From: Palsa-504 sp963790065
GTDB lineage: Bacteria > Actinomycetota > Actinomycetes > Streptosporangiales > Streptosporangiaceae
Direction of reading: 5' to 3'
Length of the DNA: 64,000 nt
Assembly (NCBI GenBank): GCA_963790065.1
Contig: CAWBNK010000001.1
Span: 186,001 to 250,000 of the forward strand
In this document: positions 32,932 to 39,775 of the stretch, piece after piece
How the letters are laid out: each line of letters starts with the position of its first letter
Numbering within the stretch: the stretch's first letter is position 1
Notes under the pieces: generated by a model
Told to the model about the DNA's origin: nothing
The model's database searches: none
What the model saw: only the letters and a program-made list of their open reading frames with translations
Position numbers and translations under genes: made by a program

Positions 32932-34584
32932 ATGCGCCAGGAGACAGCGGTCGACGGCTTCCGGCTGGCCTACGACCGGACTGGGCCGGGCCACGGAGCC
33001 CCGGCCGTGCTGCTGCTGCACGGCTGGCCGGGTGACAGGACCGACTACCGCCAGGTCGCGCCGCTGGTGTCGGCCCCCGGGGACCAGGGAAGCGAGGGGG
33101 TCAGCGCCGATGTGGTCGTGCCCGACCTGCGGGGCTTCGGGGAGTCGGACAAGCACCAGGCCGATCCGGCCCGTCAGTACAACGCGACTGCCCAGGCCCG
33201 GAGCATCATCGGGCTGATCGAGGAACTGGGCCTGAGCCTGCCGGTGATCGCCGGCTATGACATCGGCAGCAGGATCGCCCAGGCCATCGCCAGGGACCGT
33301 CCCGATCTGGTCCGGGCCCTGGTCATCGCGCCGCCGCTGCCGGGCATCGGCGACCGGATCCTGCAGCCGCGGGCCCAGCAGGAGTTCTGGTACCAGGCCT
33401 TTCACAATCTCGAGCTGTGCCCCCAGCTGATCGACGGCCGGCCCCCCGCCGTGCGCGCCTACCTGCGCCACTTCTGGTCGCACTGGTCCGGACCCGGCTA
33501 CCAGGTCAGCGAGGACCACCTCGACCACCTGGTTTCGGTCTACGGGCCACCGGGCGCGTTCACCGCCTCCATCGCGTGGTACCGGGCCGGGGCGGGATCG
33601 GTGGCGGCCTCGCTGGCCGAGCAGGTCCCCGACCGGGGCGGCAGGATCGCGGCCCCCACCACCGTGCTGTGGCCCGAGCATGATCCGCTGTTCCCCCGCG
33701 AGTGGTCCGACCGGATCAGCGACTTCTTCGCCGCCGCCACGCTGACCGGCCTGGACGGCGCCGGCCACTTCTCGCCGCTGGAGGCCCCCGACAGGTTCGC
33801 CGCGGCCGTGATCGCCGCCGCGGCCGGCCCAAGGCGGACGTTAGGCGCCCGGGACGGCGGGATCGGGCGCCGGCGCCGCGACCTTCGCGTCCGACCAGCT
33901 CCGCACGATGGTGGTGTCGGAGATGAAGCGGACCCCGCAGCCCGGCGCCCAGCGGCCGGCGGCCTCCTGCAGGCACTCCTCGACCATCCGGGATACCGTC
34001 TCGGCCTGCTCGCGCGGGCAGTGCACCAGCAGCTCGTCGTGCAGGCACAGCACGATCCGCGCGCCGAGGTGCCCGCACCGGGCCCGGACCGTCACCGCCC
34101 ACATCTTGAACAGCTCGGCCGCCGCACCCTGGATCATCGCGTTCCGCGCGTACCGGCCGTAGGCCGCGGACCGGCTGCTGCTCCGGGTCTCGTCGGCGCG
34201 GGGGGCCAGGATGATCAGGCGCCCGCCGTAAGTGCGCAGGTTCTGGCCAGCCTGCCCGGCCCGGTCGGCCACCTCCAGGTAGGACATGGCCACCGGGTAG
34301 GCCGCGTTGAGGCGGCGCAGGGCCTGGGCGCCGTGGCCAGTGGTCTGCCCGTACATCGCGCCGAGCACCGCCACCTTGGCCGTGGGCCGGTCCACGCCGA
34401 GCTGGGCGGCCACCGGCGCGTACATGTCGTCGGCCCGCGCGGCCGCGACCAGCGCCCGGTCGCCGGACACCGCGGCCAGCACCCGCGGCTCGATCTGGCC
34501 CAGGTCGGCCCGGACGAAGACGTACCCGTCCTCAGCCACCACCGCCCGGCGCATCGCGGCCGGCATGTTGTGCAGCCCGGCTGA
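32932..34584 (+). CDS. alpha/beta hydrolase with an abnormal C-terminal read-through
   Basis: Residues 1 to about 303 form a complete alpha/beta hydrolase: oxyanion-hole motif LLLHGWPGD at about 25-33, VVPDLRGFGESD, a nucleophile-elbow region AGYDIGSRIA with Asp in the nucleophile position as in epoxide hydrolases and dehalogenases, and a C-terminal VLWPEHDPLFP and GAGHFSPLEAP with the catalytic His. The domain ends near 33843, where a stop exists only in the +1 frame. The literal frame continues another 247 codons with Arg/His/Gly-rich low-complexity sequence, antisense to the polymerase gene. That part is probably not a real protein domain. Confidence 0.7.
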   Translation: MRQETAVDGFRLAYDRTGPGHGAPAVLLLHGWPGDRTDYRQVAPLVSAPGDQGSEGVSADVVVPDLRGFGESDKHQADPARQYNATAQARSIIGLIEELGLSLPVIAGYDIGSRIAQAIARDRPDLVRALVIAPPLPGIGDRILQPRAQQEFWYQAFHNLELCPQLIDGRPPAVRAYLRHFWSHWSGPGYQVSEDHLDHLVSVYGPPGAFTASIAWYRAGAGSVAASLAEQVPDRGGRIAAPTTVLWPEHDPLFPREWSDRISDFFAAATLTGLDGAGHFSPLEAPDRFAAAVIAAAAGPRRTLGARDGGIGRRRRDLRVRPAPHDGGVGDEADPAARRPAAGGLLQALLDHPGYRLGLLARAVHQQLVVQAQHDPRAEVPAPGPDRHRPHLEQLGRRTLDHRVPRVPAVGRGPAAAPGLVGAGGQDDQAPAVSAQVLASLPGPVGHLQVGHGHRVGRVEAAQGLGAVASGLPVHRAEHRHLGRGPVHAELGGHRRVHVVGPRGRDQRPVAGHRGQHPRLDLAQVGPDEDVPVLSHHRPAHRGRHVVQPG

Positions 34585-35685
34585 GGCGGTCATCCGGCCC
34601 GCGGCCCCGTCCGACCCGGTCCACGCGCCGCGCAGCCGCCCGTCGGCGCCGAGGTTCTCATCCAGCCAGGCATAGCCGTAAGTGGTCGCGATCCGCTCGG
34701 CCTTCCGCCACCGCAGCAGCGCCGCCACCATCGGGTGCGGGTCACGCAGCTCGCGCAGCCGCCAGGCCCGGGTGTCCGGCACGTCCACGCCGATCCGGGC
34801 CAGCAGCGACCGGACTTGAGCCGGGCTGCGCAGGTCGATGGTCACCTCGGCGGGCGCATGTCGCAGGACCTCCGCGTCCCGCGCGGCCCGCAGCGCGACC
34901 GCCTCGGCGTCGCTGCGCGGCCGCGGCCCGATGATCGACGTCAGCACCTCCTCGGCCGCCGACCGGTCCATCGGCAGCCCGTCCGCCGACAGTTCGGCGC
35001 ACAGCAGCTCGGCGGTGGACTCGGAGCGGGCCGCGGCCAGCGCCATCGGCCGGCCGTCCAGCCCGGCCAGCGCCGCGGCCTGCAGCTCCGCTGTCGCGCG
35101 GGCCAGCCCGGCCCAGCGGGCCAGCCGCTCGGGGCTGTCCGACCAGCCGCCGCTGGCCCAGTCCCGGCGCAGCTGGCCGTCCGGCGCCACCGGGTCCTCG
35201 CCGTCGCCGTCGTCCCAGCCCGGCATCCCGAACAAGTCCGGCGGCCCGGCGGCGGGCACGTCATCGGCGGCCAGCCCGTGCAGCCGGGCCCAGGCCAGGC
35301 CGGGATCGGCCCGCCACCCGCCGAACAGCAGCCGATGCGCGGCCGTCACGTCCCAGCACGTGGCCAGGCGCACGCCGCACCCGGCCAGCCGGGCAGCCGC
35401 CTGACCCGACCACACCACCCAGCGCGGCCGCAGCACTTCATCGGCCCGGGCGACCGCCCTGACCGCCTCAGGCCCCGGCGGCAACGGCCCGCCGCCGCCC
35501 GCCGCCGCGATGCCCAGGCCGAGCTCCGGGGAGACGACCAGGCCGACGAGATCGCCGCGCCCCGCGCCGGCCTGCCGCAACGACGCGGCGAGATCCCCGC
35601 TCGCCTCCGGCCCCCACGTCACGTACCAACCCTGCCACAGACGGCCCCGGTCAGTAGCGCATGCCCATGGCCGTCCTGACCTCAT
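33841..35685 (-). CDS. Pol I-like bifunctional 3'-5' exonuclease/DNA polymerase, short actinobacterial type
   Basis: A family A DNA polymerase of up to 614 residues lacking the 5' nuclease domain. Motif A is VRADLGQIEPRVLA (about 395-410), with Asp and the Q-I-E-x-R core. Motif B has RPTAKVAVLGAMYGQTTG with Lys and Tyr, and motif C is LCLHDELLVH. The N-terminal 190 residues match the position of an exonuclease domain, but I see no clear D-x-E catalytic motif, so proofreading is doubtful. The ATG at 35685 overlaps trpS by 35 bases; a GTG at 35622 would avoid this. This second, short Pol I is widespread in actinobacteria beside full PolA. Confidence 0.85.
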   Translation of the reverse strand: MRSGRPWACATDRGRLWQGWYVTWGPEASGDLAASLRQAGAGRGDLVGLVVSPELGLGIAAAGGGGPLPPGPEAVRAVARADEVLRPRWVVWSGQAAARLAGCGVRLATCWDVTAAHRLLFGGWRADPGLAWARLHGLAADDVPAAGPPDLFGMPGWDDGDGEDPVAPDGQLRRDWASGGWSDSPERLARWAGLARATAELQAAALAGLDGRPMALAAARSESTAELLCAELSADGLPMDRSAAEEVLTSIIGPRPRSDAEAVALRAARDAEVLRHAPAEVTIDLRSPAQVRSLLARIGVDVPDTRAWRLRELRDPHPMVAALLRWRKAERIATTYGYAWLDENLGADGRLRGAWTGSDGAAGRMTASAGLHNMPAAMRRAVVAEDGYVFVRADLGQIEPRVLAAVSGDRALVAAARADDMYAPVAAQLGVDRPTAKVAVLGAMYGQTTGHGAQALRRLNAAYPVAMSYLEVADRAGQAGQNLRTYGGRLIILAPRADETRSSSRSAAYGRYARNAMIQGAAAELFKMWAVTVRARCGHLGARIVLCLHDELLVHCPREQAETVSRMVEECLQEAAGRWAPGCGVRFISDTTIVRSWSDAKVAAPAPDPAVPGA

Positions 35686-36694
35686 CCAGCGTGGCCACGG
35701 CGATGGCGTCGGCGCGCTCGTTGCCCGCGCGTAGCACCTGCCGGACGTAACCCAGGTCGCGGGCGTATTCGGCGCGGCGGGCCCGGACCGGCGCCAGCAT
35801 GTCGTTGACCGCCATCGTGACCGTATCCTTGAGCGCCGCGGCCCCGCCGGTCCCTAGGTCGGCGGCCACGTCCTGCGGACTGCGGCCCAGGCCCAAGGCG
35901 GCCAGCAGGACCAGGCTCGATACCTCCGGCCGGCGCTCGGGGTCGTAGCTGACGTACCGCTCGGCGTCGGTCTTCGCGCCCCGGATGAGCCGGGCGGTCT
36001 CGTCGGCGCTGGCCGCCAGCGGGATCGTGTTGCCGCGGCTCTTGCTCATCTTCGTGCCGTCCGTGCCGAGCAGCAGCGGCGCCGCCGACAGCAGCGCGTC
36101 AGGCACCGGGAACACCGGGCCGAACCGTTCGTTAAAGCGGCGCGCGATGACCCGGGTAAGTTCCAGATGCGGGAGCTGATCCTGCCCCACCGGAACCAGG
36201 TTCCCCTTGCAGAACAGGATGTCCGCTGCCTGATGTACCGGGTAGGTGAGCATCAGGCCGCTGACCGCCGACTGGTGCGAATGCGCGATCTCGTCCTTGA
36301 CCGTGGGGTTTCGGTTCAGCTCGGGCACCGAGACCAGGCTCAGGAACGGCAGCAGCAGCTGGTTGAGCGCGGGCACGGCGCTGTGCGCGAAAATCACCGT
36401 CCGGGCCGGGTCGATGCCGATAGCCAGGTAGTCGAGCATCAGGCCGGTCACGTACTCATCCAGGTGCTCGGCGGTATCGCGATCGGTCAGCACCTGGTAG
36501 TCGGCGATCAGCACGAAGACCTCGGCCCCGAGATCCTGCAGCCTGACCCGGTTCCGCAAGGTGCCGAAGTAGTGGCCCAGGTGCAGCTGCCCGGTCGGCC
36601 GGTCACCGGTCAGGATCCGGAACCGGCCGGCGTCAGTGTCAATCAGCTCCTCGAGCTCGGCCGAACGCCGCAGCGCAAGTGACGTACTCCTCAT
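35651..36694 (-). CDS. trpS: tryptophan--tRNA ligase
   Basis: A 347-residue class I synthetase. It has RILTGDRPTGQLHLGHYFGT (HIGH-like HLGH) at about 27-46, LADYQVL-type Trp-pocket region (LIADYQVLTDR), the motif PVGQDQLPHLELTR, and GTDGTKMSKSRGNTI carrying KMSKS at about 218-222. The ATG at 36694 follows GGGAGG. Upstream lies a complete tryptophan attenuator with a Trp-Trp leader peptide. In Streptomyces an auxiliary, indolmycin-resistant TrpRS is controlled in this way, so this may be the auxiliary rather than the only TrpRS. It overlaps the downstream polymerase gene. Confidence 0.93.
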   Translation of the reverse strand: MRSTSLALRRSAELEELIDTDAGRFRILTGDRPTGQLHLGHYFGTLRNRVRLQDLGAEVFVLIADYQVLTDRDTAEHLDEYVTGLMLDYLAIGIDPARTVIFAHSAVPALNQLLLPFLSLVSVPELNRNPTVKDEIAHSHQSAVSGLMLTYPVHQAADILFCKGNLVPVGQDQLPHLELTRVIARRFNERFGPVFPVPDALLSAAPLLLGTDGTKMSKSRGNTIPLAASADETARLIRGAKTDAERYVSYDPERRPEVSSLVLLAALGLGRSPQDVAADLGTGGAAALKDTVTMAVNDMLAPVRARRAEYARDLGYVRQVLRAGNERADAIAVATLDEVRTAMGMRY

Positions 36695-36726
36695 TATCGT
36701 CCTCCCTGGGACGGGCCAGACAGGCG

Positions 36727-36760
36727 CGAGAACGAGAAAAGGCCGCCCATCCGGACGGCC
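36727..36760 (-). terminator. attenuator terminator of trpS
   Basis: On the minus strand GGCCGTCC-GGAT-GGGCGGCC forms an 8-base-pair stem (one G-U pair), followed directly by TTTTCTCGTTCTC. This is an intrinsic terminator about 33 bases before the trpS start. Confidence 0.85.
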
Positions 36761-36787
36761 CCGAAAACGGGTGAAGCTGTGGCCGCC

Positions 36788-36829
36788 CTAACCGGCGGTC
36801 CACCACTGGGCACCCGATACCTGTGACAT
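36788..36829 (-). CDS. trp leader peptide (13 residues, Trp-Trp)
   Basis: A 14-codon frame encodes MSQVSGAQWWTAG and stops at TAG (36788-36790). The two adjacent TGG codons are at 36800-36805, just before strand 1 and 2 of the attenuator. There is no ribosome binding site; TATCCT lies exactly six bases before the ATG, so the leader transcript starts at its own start codon. Leaderless leader peptides are known for actinobacterial attenuators. The peptide itself needs no function beyond sensing Trp-tRNA. Confidence 0.82.
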   Translation of the reverse strand: MSQVSGAQWWTAG

Positions 36830-36857
36830 GCGACCAGGATAGCAAAGATCAAGGTCG

Positions 36858-38136
36858 TTATTCCGAACGGGCCGTGGCTCCACGCCCGGTGTCCCTGCTC
36901 GCATAGCCTGCTGGCGGCGGCGGCTCGACGGCCCGTCCCGGCCCGGTGAGCAGGTAGGTCGCCGCGGCGCACGCCTGCGTGCCGGCCGCGATGAGCAGGC
37001 AGGTCACGACCGACCGGCCCGCCAGCGGCCCGGCCAGCGCCGCCCCCGCGGCCAGCCCGCCGATCTTCACGCTGGCCGCCGTGGTGAAGATCTGCGCGCG
37101 CATGTGCTCGGGCGCCTCCCGGTGCCGCACCGCGAACAACGCGGTCACCTGCGGTCCCTCACCCGCCCCGCTCACCGCGACGGCCAGCAGGACCAGCCAG
37201 CTAGGCGCCACCGCCGCCGCGGCCATGCCGGCGCCCGATGACCAGCGTGCTGACCAGGACGGCCGTGTCGGGCGCGGCACGCCACGGACGGCGAGCCAGG
37301 ATTGCGTTGGCGGCCAGCGAAGCCGCCGCCATCGCGCTGATCAGCAGCGCCCCCCGGGCCGGAGCGCCCAGCCGCTGGGCGCCCAGCAGCGGGCAGCACA
37401 CCAGGAGCATCCCGATCCCCACGTACGACACCACCGAGGTCGCGGTGGCCCGCAGCAGCGGGCGCCGGGCCACGATCTCGGCGAAGCCCGCCGCCATCTG
37501 CCGATGCACAGCCACCTGCCGGTGCGGGGACGGCGACGGCGGGCGGCCGTCGGACGGGTCGGGGCCGGGCAGCGTCAGGGCGGCGGGCACGGCCAGGGTG
37601 ACCAGGGCCGCGGCGGCCAGCACGGCCCAGCGCGCCCCCACCCCGGCCGCGATCAGGGCGGCTAGGGCCGGCCCGGCCAGGCTGGCCACGCTGTAGGTCA
37701 TCGCGTCCAGCGCGGAGCCGCGGCTCAGGTCCGCCGCGGGCACCAGGCGCGGCAACTGCGATGACCAGCCGCCCGCCACCGCGGGGTTGAACAGCCCGCA
37801 GGCCAGCACGACCAGCACGACCAGCGGCATCGGCACCTGACCCAGGGCCGCCTGGATGGCGGCCAGGCCCAGCACGTAGGCGGCCAGCGTGGCGGCCTGC
37901 ATCCGGGCCTGCCGGCGGCTGCGATCGAGCAGCGCGCCGAACAGCGGGCCGCCGGCCGCCGCGGCAATGGTCACGCTGGCCAGCAACTCCGATCCGGCTG
38001 CCGGGCGGCCAGTGGCGGCCAGCCCGAACAGCAGCAGCGCAGGCCCGGACATCTCGTCGCCGGCCCGGGCCGCCGCCGCGCCGCCCAGGTACCACCACGG
38101 CACCACCGGCCGCGCGATCCGGTAACGTGATTTCAC
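36858..38136 (-). pseudogene. MFS transporter, interrupted by a one-base frameshift
   Basis: A major facilitator of about 425 residues in two frames. The 5' part (from the GTG at 38136) has VVPWWYLGGAAAARAGDEMS, GGPLFGALLDRSRRQARMQA (the loop 2-3 motif) and about eight helices. It ends abnormally after AVLVSTLVIG. The family sequence resumes in the other frame (AGMAAAAVAPSWLVLLAVAV, VTALFAVRHREAPEHMRAQI) and ends at 36858. One extra G in the run at 37234-37236 explains the break. Start is leaderless (TAACGT six bases upstream). Divergent from the CGNR regulator gene with a shared palindrome, suggesting a regulated drug or metabolite exporter. Confidence 0.8.
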
Positions 38137-38149
38137 ATAAACACGTTAC
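38122..38149. promoter_or_regulatory. palindromic operator over two divergent leaderless promoters
   Basis: GTAACGTG and CACGTTAC form a perfect 8-base inverted repeat with a 12-base centre that itself contains GTGA-TT-TCAC. It covers the MFS start codon (38136) and overlaps both -10 hexamers: TAACGT (38143-38148, minus) and TACACT (38147-38152, plus). A dimer bound here would block both genes. Confidence 0.6.
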
Positions 38150-38152
38150 ACT
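38147..38152 (+). promoter_or_regulatory. -10 element TACACT for leaderless start at 38159
   Basis: TACACT lies six bases before the ATG of the CGNR gene. It shares bases with the opposing -10 element of the MFS gene. Confidence 0.5.
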
Positions 38153-38158
38153 ATCCAC

Positions 38159-38737
38159 ATGGACACCCAGGGCGCGCTCGGCAGCGCGCATGACGCGGCC
38201 CAGCGGGCAGCGGACCTGCTGGCCGTCCTGCTGCCCAGGCCCGGCTACCGGCCCGAGCCGAGCAGCCCGGCGGAGCGGGCCGCCGTGACCGAGGTCCTGC
38301 TGGCGTACGGGGAACCCGAATCTACCGAGCTGACCGCGGCCGACCTGGACGGCCTGCGCCAGGCCGCGGCCGACCTGCTGGCCGTCTTCACCGCCCCGGA
38401 TGTGAACGCCGCCGCGGACGTGATCAACGGCCTGCTGGCCGGCCGCGCCCATCCGCCCCGGCTGACCTCGCACCACGGCACGTCCGGCTGGCACCTGCAC
38501 GTTGACAGCAGCGACGACGCTCCCGCGGCCGAGTGGCTCATCACCTCCTCCTGCCTGGCCCTGGCCGTCCTGCTGGCCGAGCGGCAGGCCCCGCCGGCCG
38601 GGATCTGCGCCTCGCCGTCGTGCCGCAAGCCGTTCGTGAACGTGGGCCGGGGCAGCCCGCGGCGCTACTGCTCGGCGGCCTGCGGTACCCGCGAGCGGGT
38701 CGCCGCCCACCGTGCCGCCCGGCCTGCCGGGAGCTAG
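38159..38737 (+). CDS. CGNR zinc finger / ABATE domain regulator
   Basis: A 192-residue protein. The N-terminal helical ABATE-like region (AHDAAQRAADLLAVLLPRPG to about residue 130) is followed by a zinc finger CASPSCRKPF and RYCSAACGTRERVAAHR at about 150-185. The usual CGNR tetrapeptide reads CGTR here. Such proteins are thought to be transcription factors, the N-terminal part binding a ligand. The start is leaderless. Its position 22 bases from a divergent MFS exporter, with a shared palindrome, suggests it controls itself and the exporter. Confidence 0.82.
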   Translation: MDTQGALGSAHDAAQRAADLLAVLLPRPGYRPEPSSPAERAAVTEVLLAYGEPESTELTAADLDGLRQAAADLLAVFTAPDVNAAADVINGLLAGRAHPPRLTSHHGTSGWHLHVDSSDDAPAAEWLITSSCLALAVLLAERQAPPAGICASPSCRKPFVNVGRGSPRRYCSAACGTRERVAAHRAARPAGS

Positions 38738-38767
38738 CCGGGCCGGCGTCCGTGAAAGGCTAGAGCC

Positions 38768-39775
38768 ATGGAATACACGCATCTGGGCCGCTCTGGCCTA
38801 TCCGTCAGCCGCCTGTGCCTCGGCACGATGAACTTCGGTCCGCTGACCCCGCCCGCCGAAGCGCACGCGATCATGGACCACGCCCACGAGATCGGCATCA
38901 ACTTCTTCGACACCGCCAACCGCTACGGCGGGATGCAGAGCCCGCCCGGCCAGGTCGGGCAGAACGGCGAATCGCATGCGGGCTGGACCGAGGAGATCAT
39001 CGGCGAGTGGTTCGACAGCGGCGGCGGACGGCGGGAACGCACGGTGCTGGCCACCAAGCTGTACGGCGCGATGGGCGAGTGGCCCAACGAGGGCAAGCTG
39101 TCCGCGCTGAGCATCCGGCGGTCCTGCGACGCGTCGCTGCGCCGGCTGCGCACCGACTACATCGACCTGTACCAGATGCACCACATCGACCGGGACACCC
39201 CGTGGGACGAGATCTGGCAGGCCATGGAGGTGCTCGTCACCCAGGGCAAGATCCTCTACGTGGGCTCGTCGAACTTCGCCGGCTGGCACCTGGCGCAGGC
39301 CAGCGACACCGCGGCCGGGCGGGGCTTCTTCGGCCTGGTCAGCGAGCAGTCCATCTACAATCTGCTGACCCGCGAGATCGAGCTCGAGGTGCTGCCCGCG
39401 GCGATCGAGTACGGCATCGGCGTCATCCCGTGGTCCCCGCTGGACGGCGGGCTGCTCGGCGGCGTGGTCAGGAAGGAGCGCGAGGGGCGGCGGCGCCTGG
39501 CCGGCCGGGCCAGGCAGACCCTCGAGAAGAACCGGGAGCAGATCGAGGCCTACGAGGACCTGTGCGCCGAGCTCGGCGAGGAGCCCGCCAACGTGGCGCT
39601 GGCCTGGCTGCTGCAGCAGCCGGGGGTCACCGGCCCGATCATCGGGCCGCGCACCCTCAGCCAGCTCGACGACGCGCAGGGCGCGGTGGCGCTGCGGTTC
39701 GGCGACGACATCCTCAAGCGGCTCGATGAGCTGTTCCCGGGCTACCAGCCCGCCCCGGAGCACTACGCCTGGTAA
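38768..39775 (+). CDS. aldo/keto reductase
   Basis: A 335-residue NADPH-dependent reductase of the YajO/AKR11-like type. The tetrad is visible: Asp and Tyr in FFDTANRYGG (about 46-55), Lys in VLATKLYGAM, and His in YQMHHIDRDTP. The C-terminal NADPH-binding segment has GVTGPIIGPRTLSQLDDA. Start ATG at 38768 after GAAAGG. The stop overlaps the LtrA start (TAATG), so the two are co-translated. Substrate probably an aldehyde or ketone; not defined by sequence. Confidence 0.9.
   Translation: MEYTHLGRSGLSVSRLCLGTMNFGPLTPPAEAHAIMDHAHEIGINFFDTANRYGGMQSPPGQVGQNGESHAGWTEEIIGEWFDSGGGRRERTVLATKLYGAMGEWPNEGKLSALSIRRSCDASLRRLRTDYIDLYQMHHIDRDTPWDEIWQAMEVLVTQGKILYVGSSNFAGWHLAQASDTAAGRGFFGLVSEQSIYNLLTREIELEVLPAAIEYGIGVIPWSPLDGGLLGGVVRKEREGRRRLAGRARQTLEKNREQIEAYEDLCAELGEEPANVALAWLLQQPGVTGPIIGPRTLSQLDDAQGAVALRFGDDILKRLDELFPGYQPAPEHYAW

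Larger units (their letters stand above)
36727..36841 (-). promoter_or_regulatory. tryptophan attenuator (leader, antiterminator, terminator)
   Basis: In transcript order: a -10 hexamer TATCCT (36836-36841); a leader peptide whose Trp codons overlap strand 1 (CCGCC); strand 2 GGGCGGCC (36781-36788); strand 3 GGCCGTCC (36753-36760); strand 4 GGGCGGCC (36741-36748). Strands 2 and 4 are identical, so strand 3 can pair with either, giving an antiterminator 2:3 or the terminator 3:4. Ribosomes stalling at the Trp codons when charged tRNA-Trp is scarce would free strand 2 and allow transcription into trpS. Confidence 0.85.

Noticed and set aside
36770..36810. Possible T-box riboswitch before trpS (GGTGGACCGCC resembles the T-box core)
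   Set aside because: No specifier stem or K-turn is visible upstream, and the same bases are better explained as Trp codons and attenuator strands of a leader peptide.
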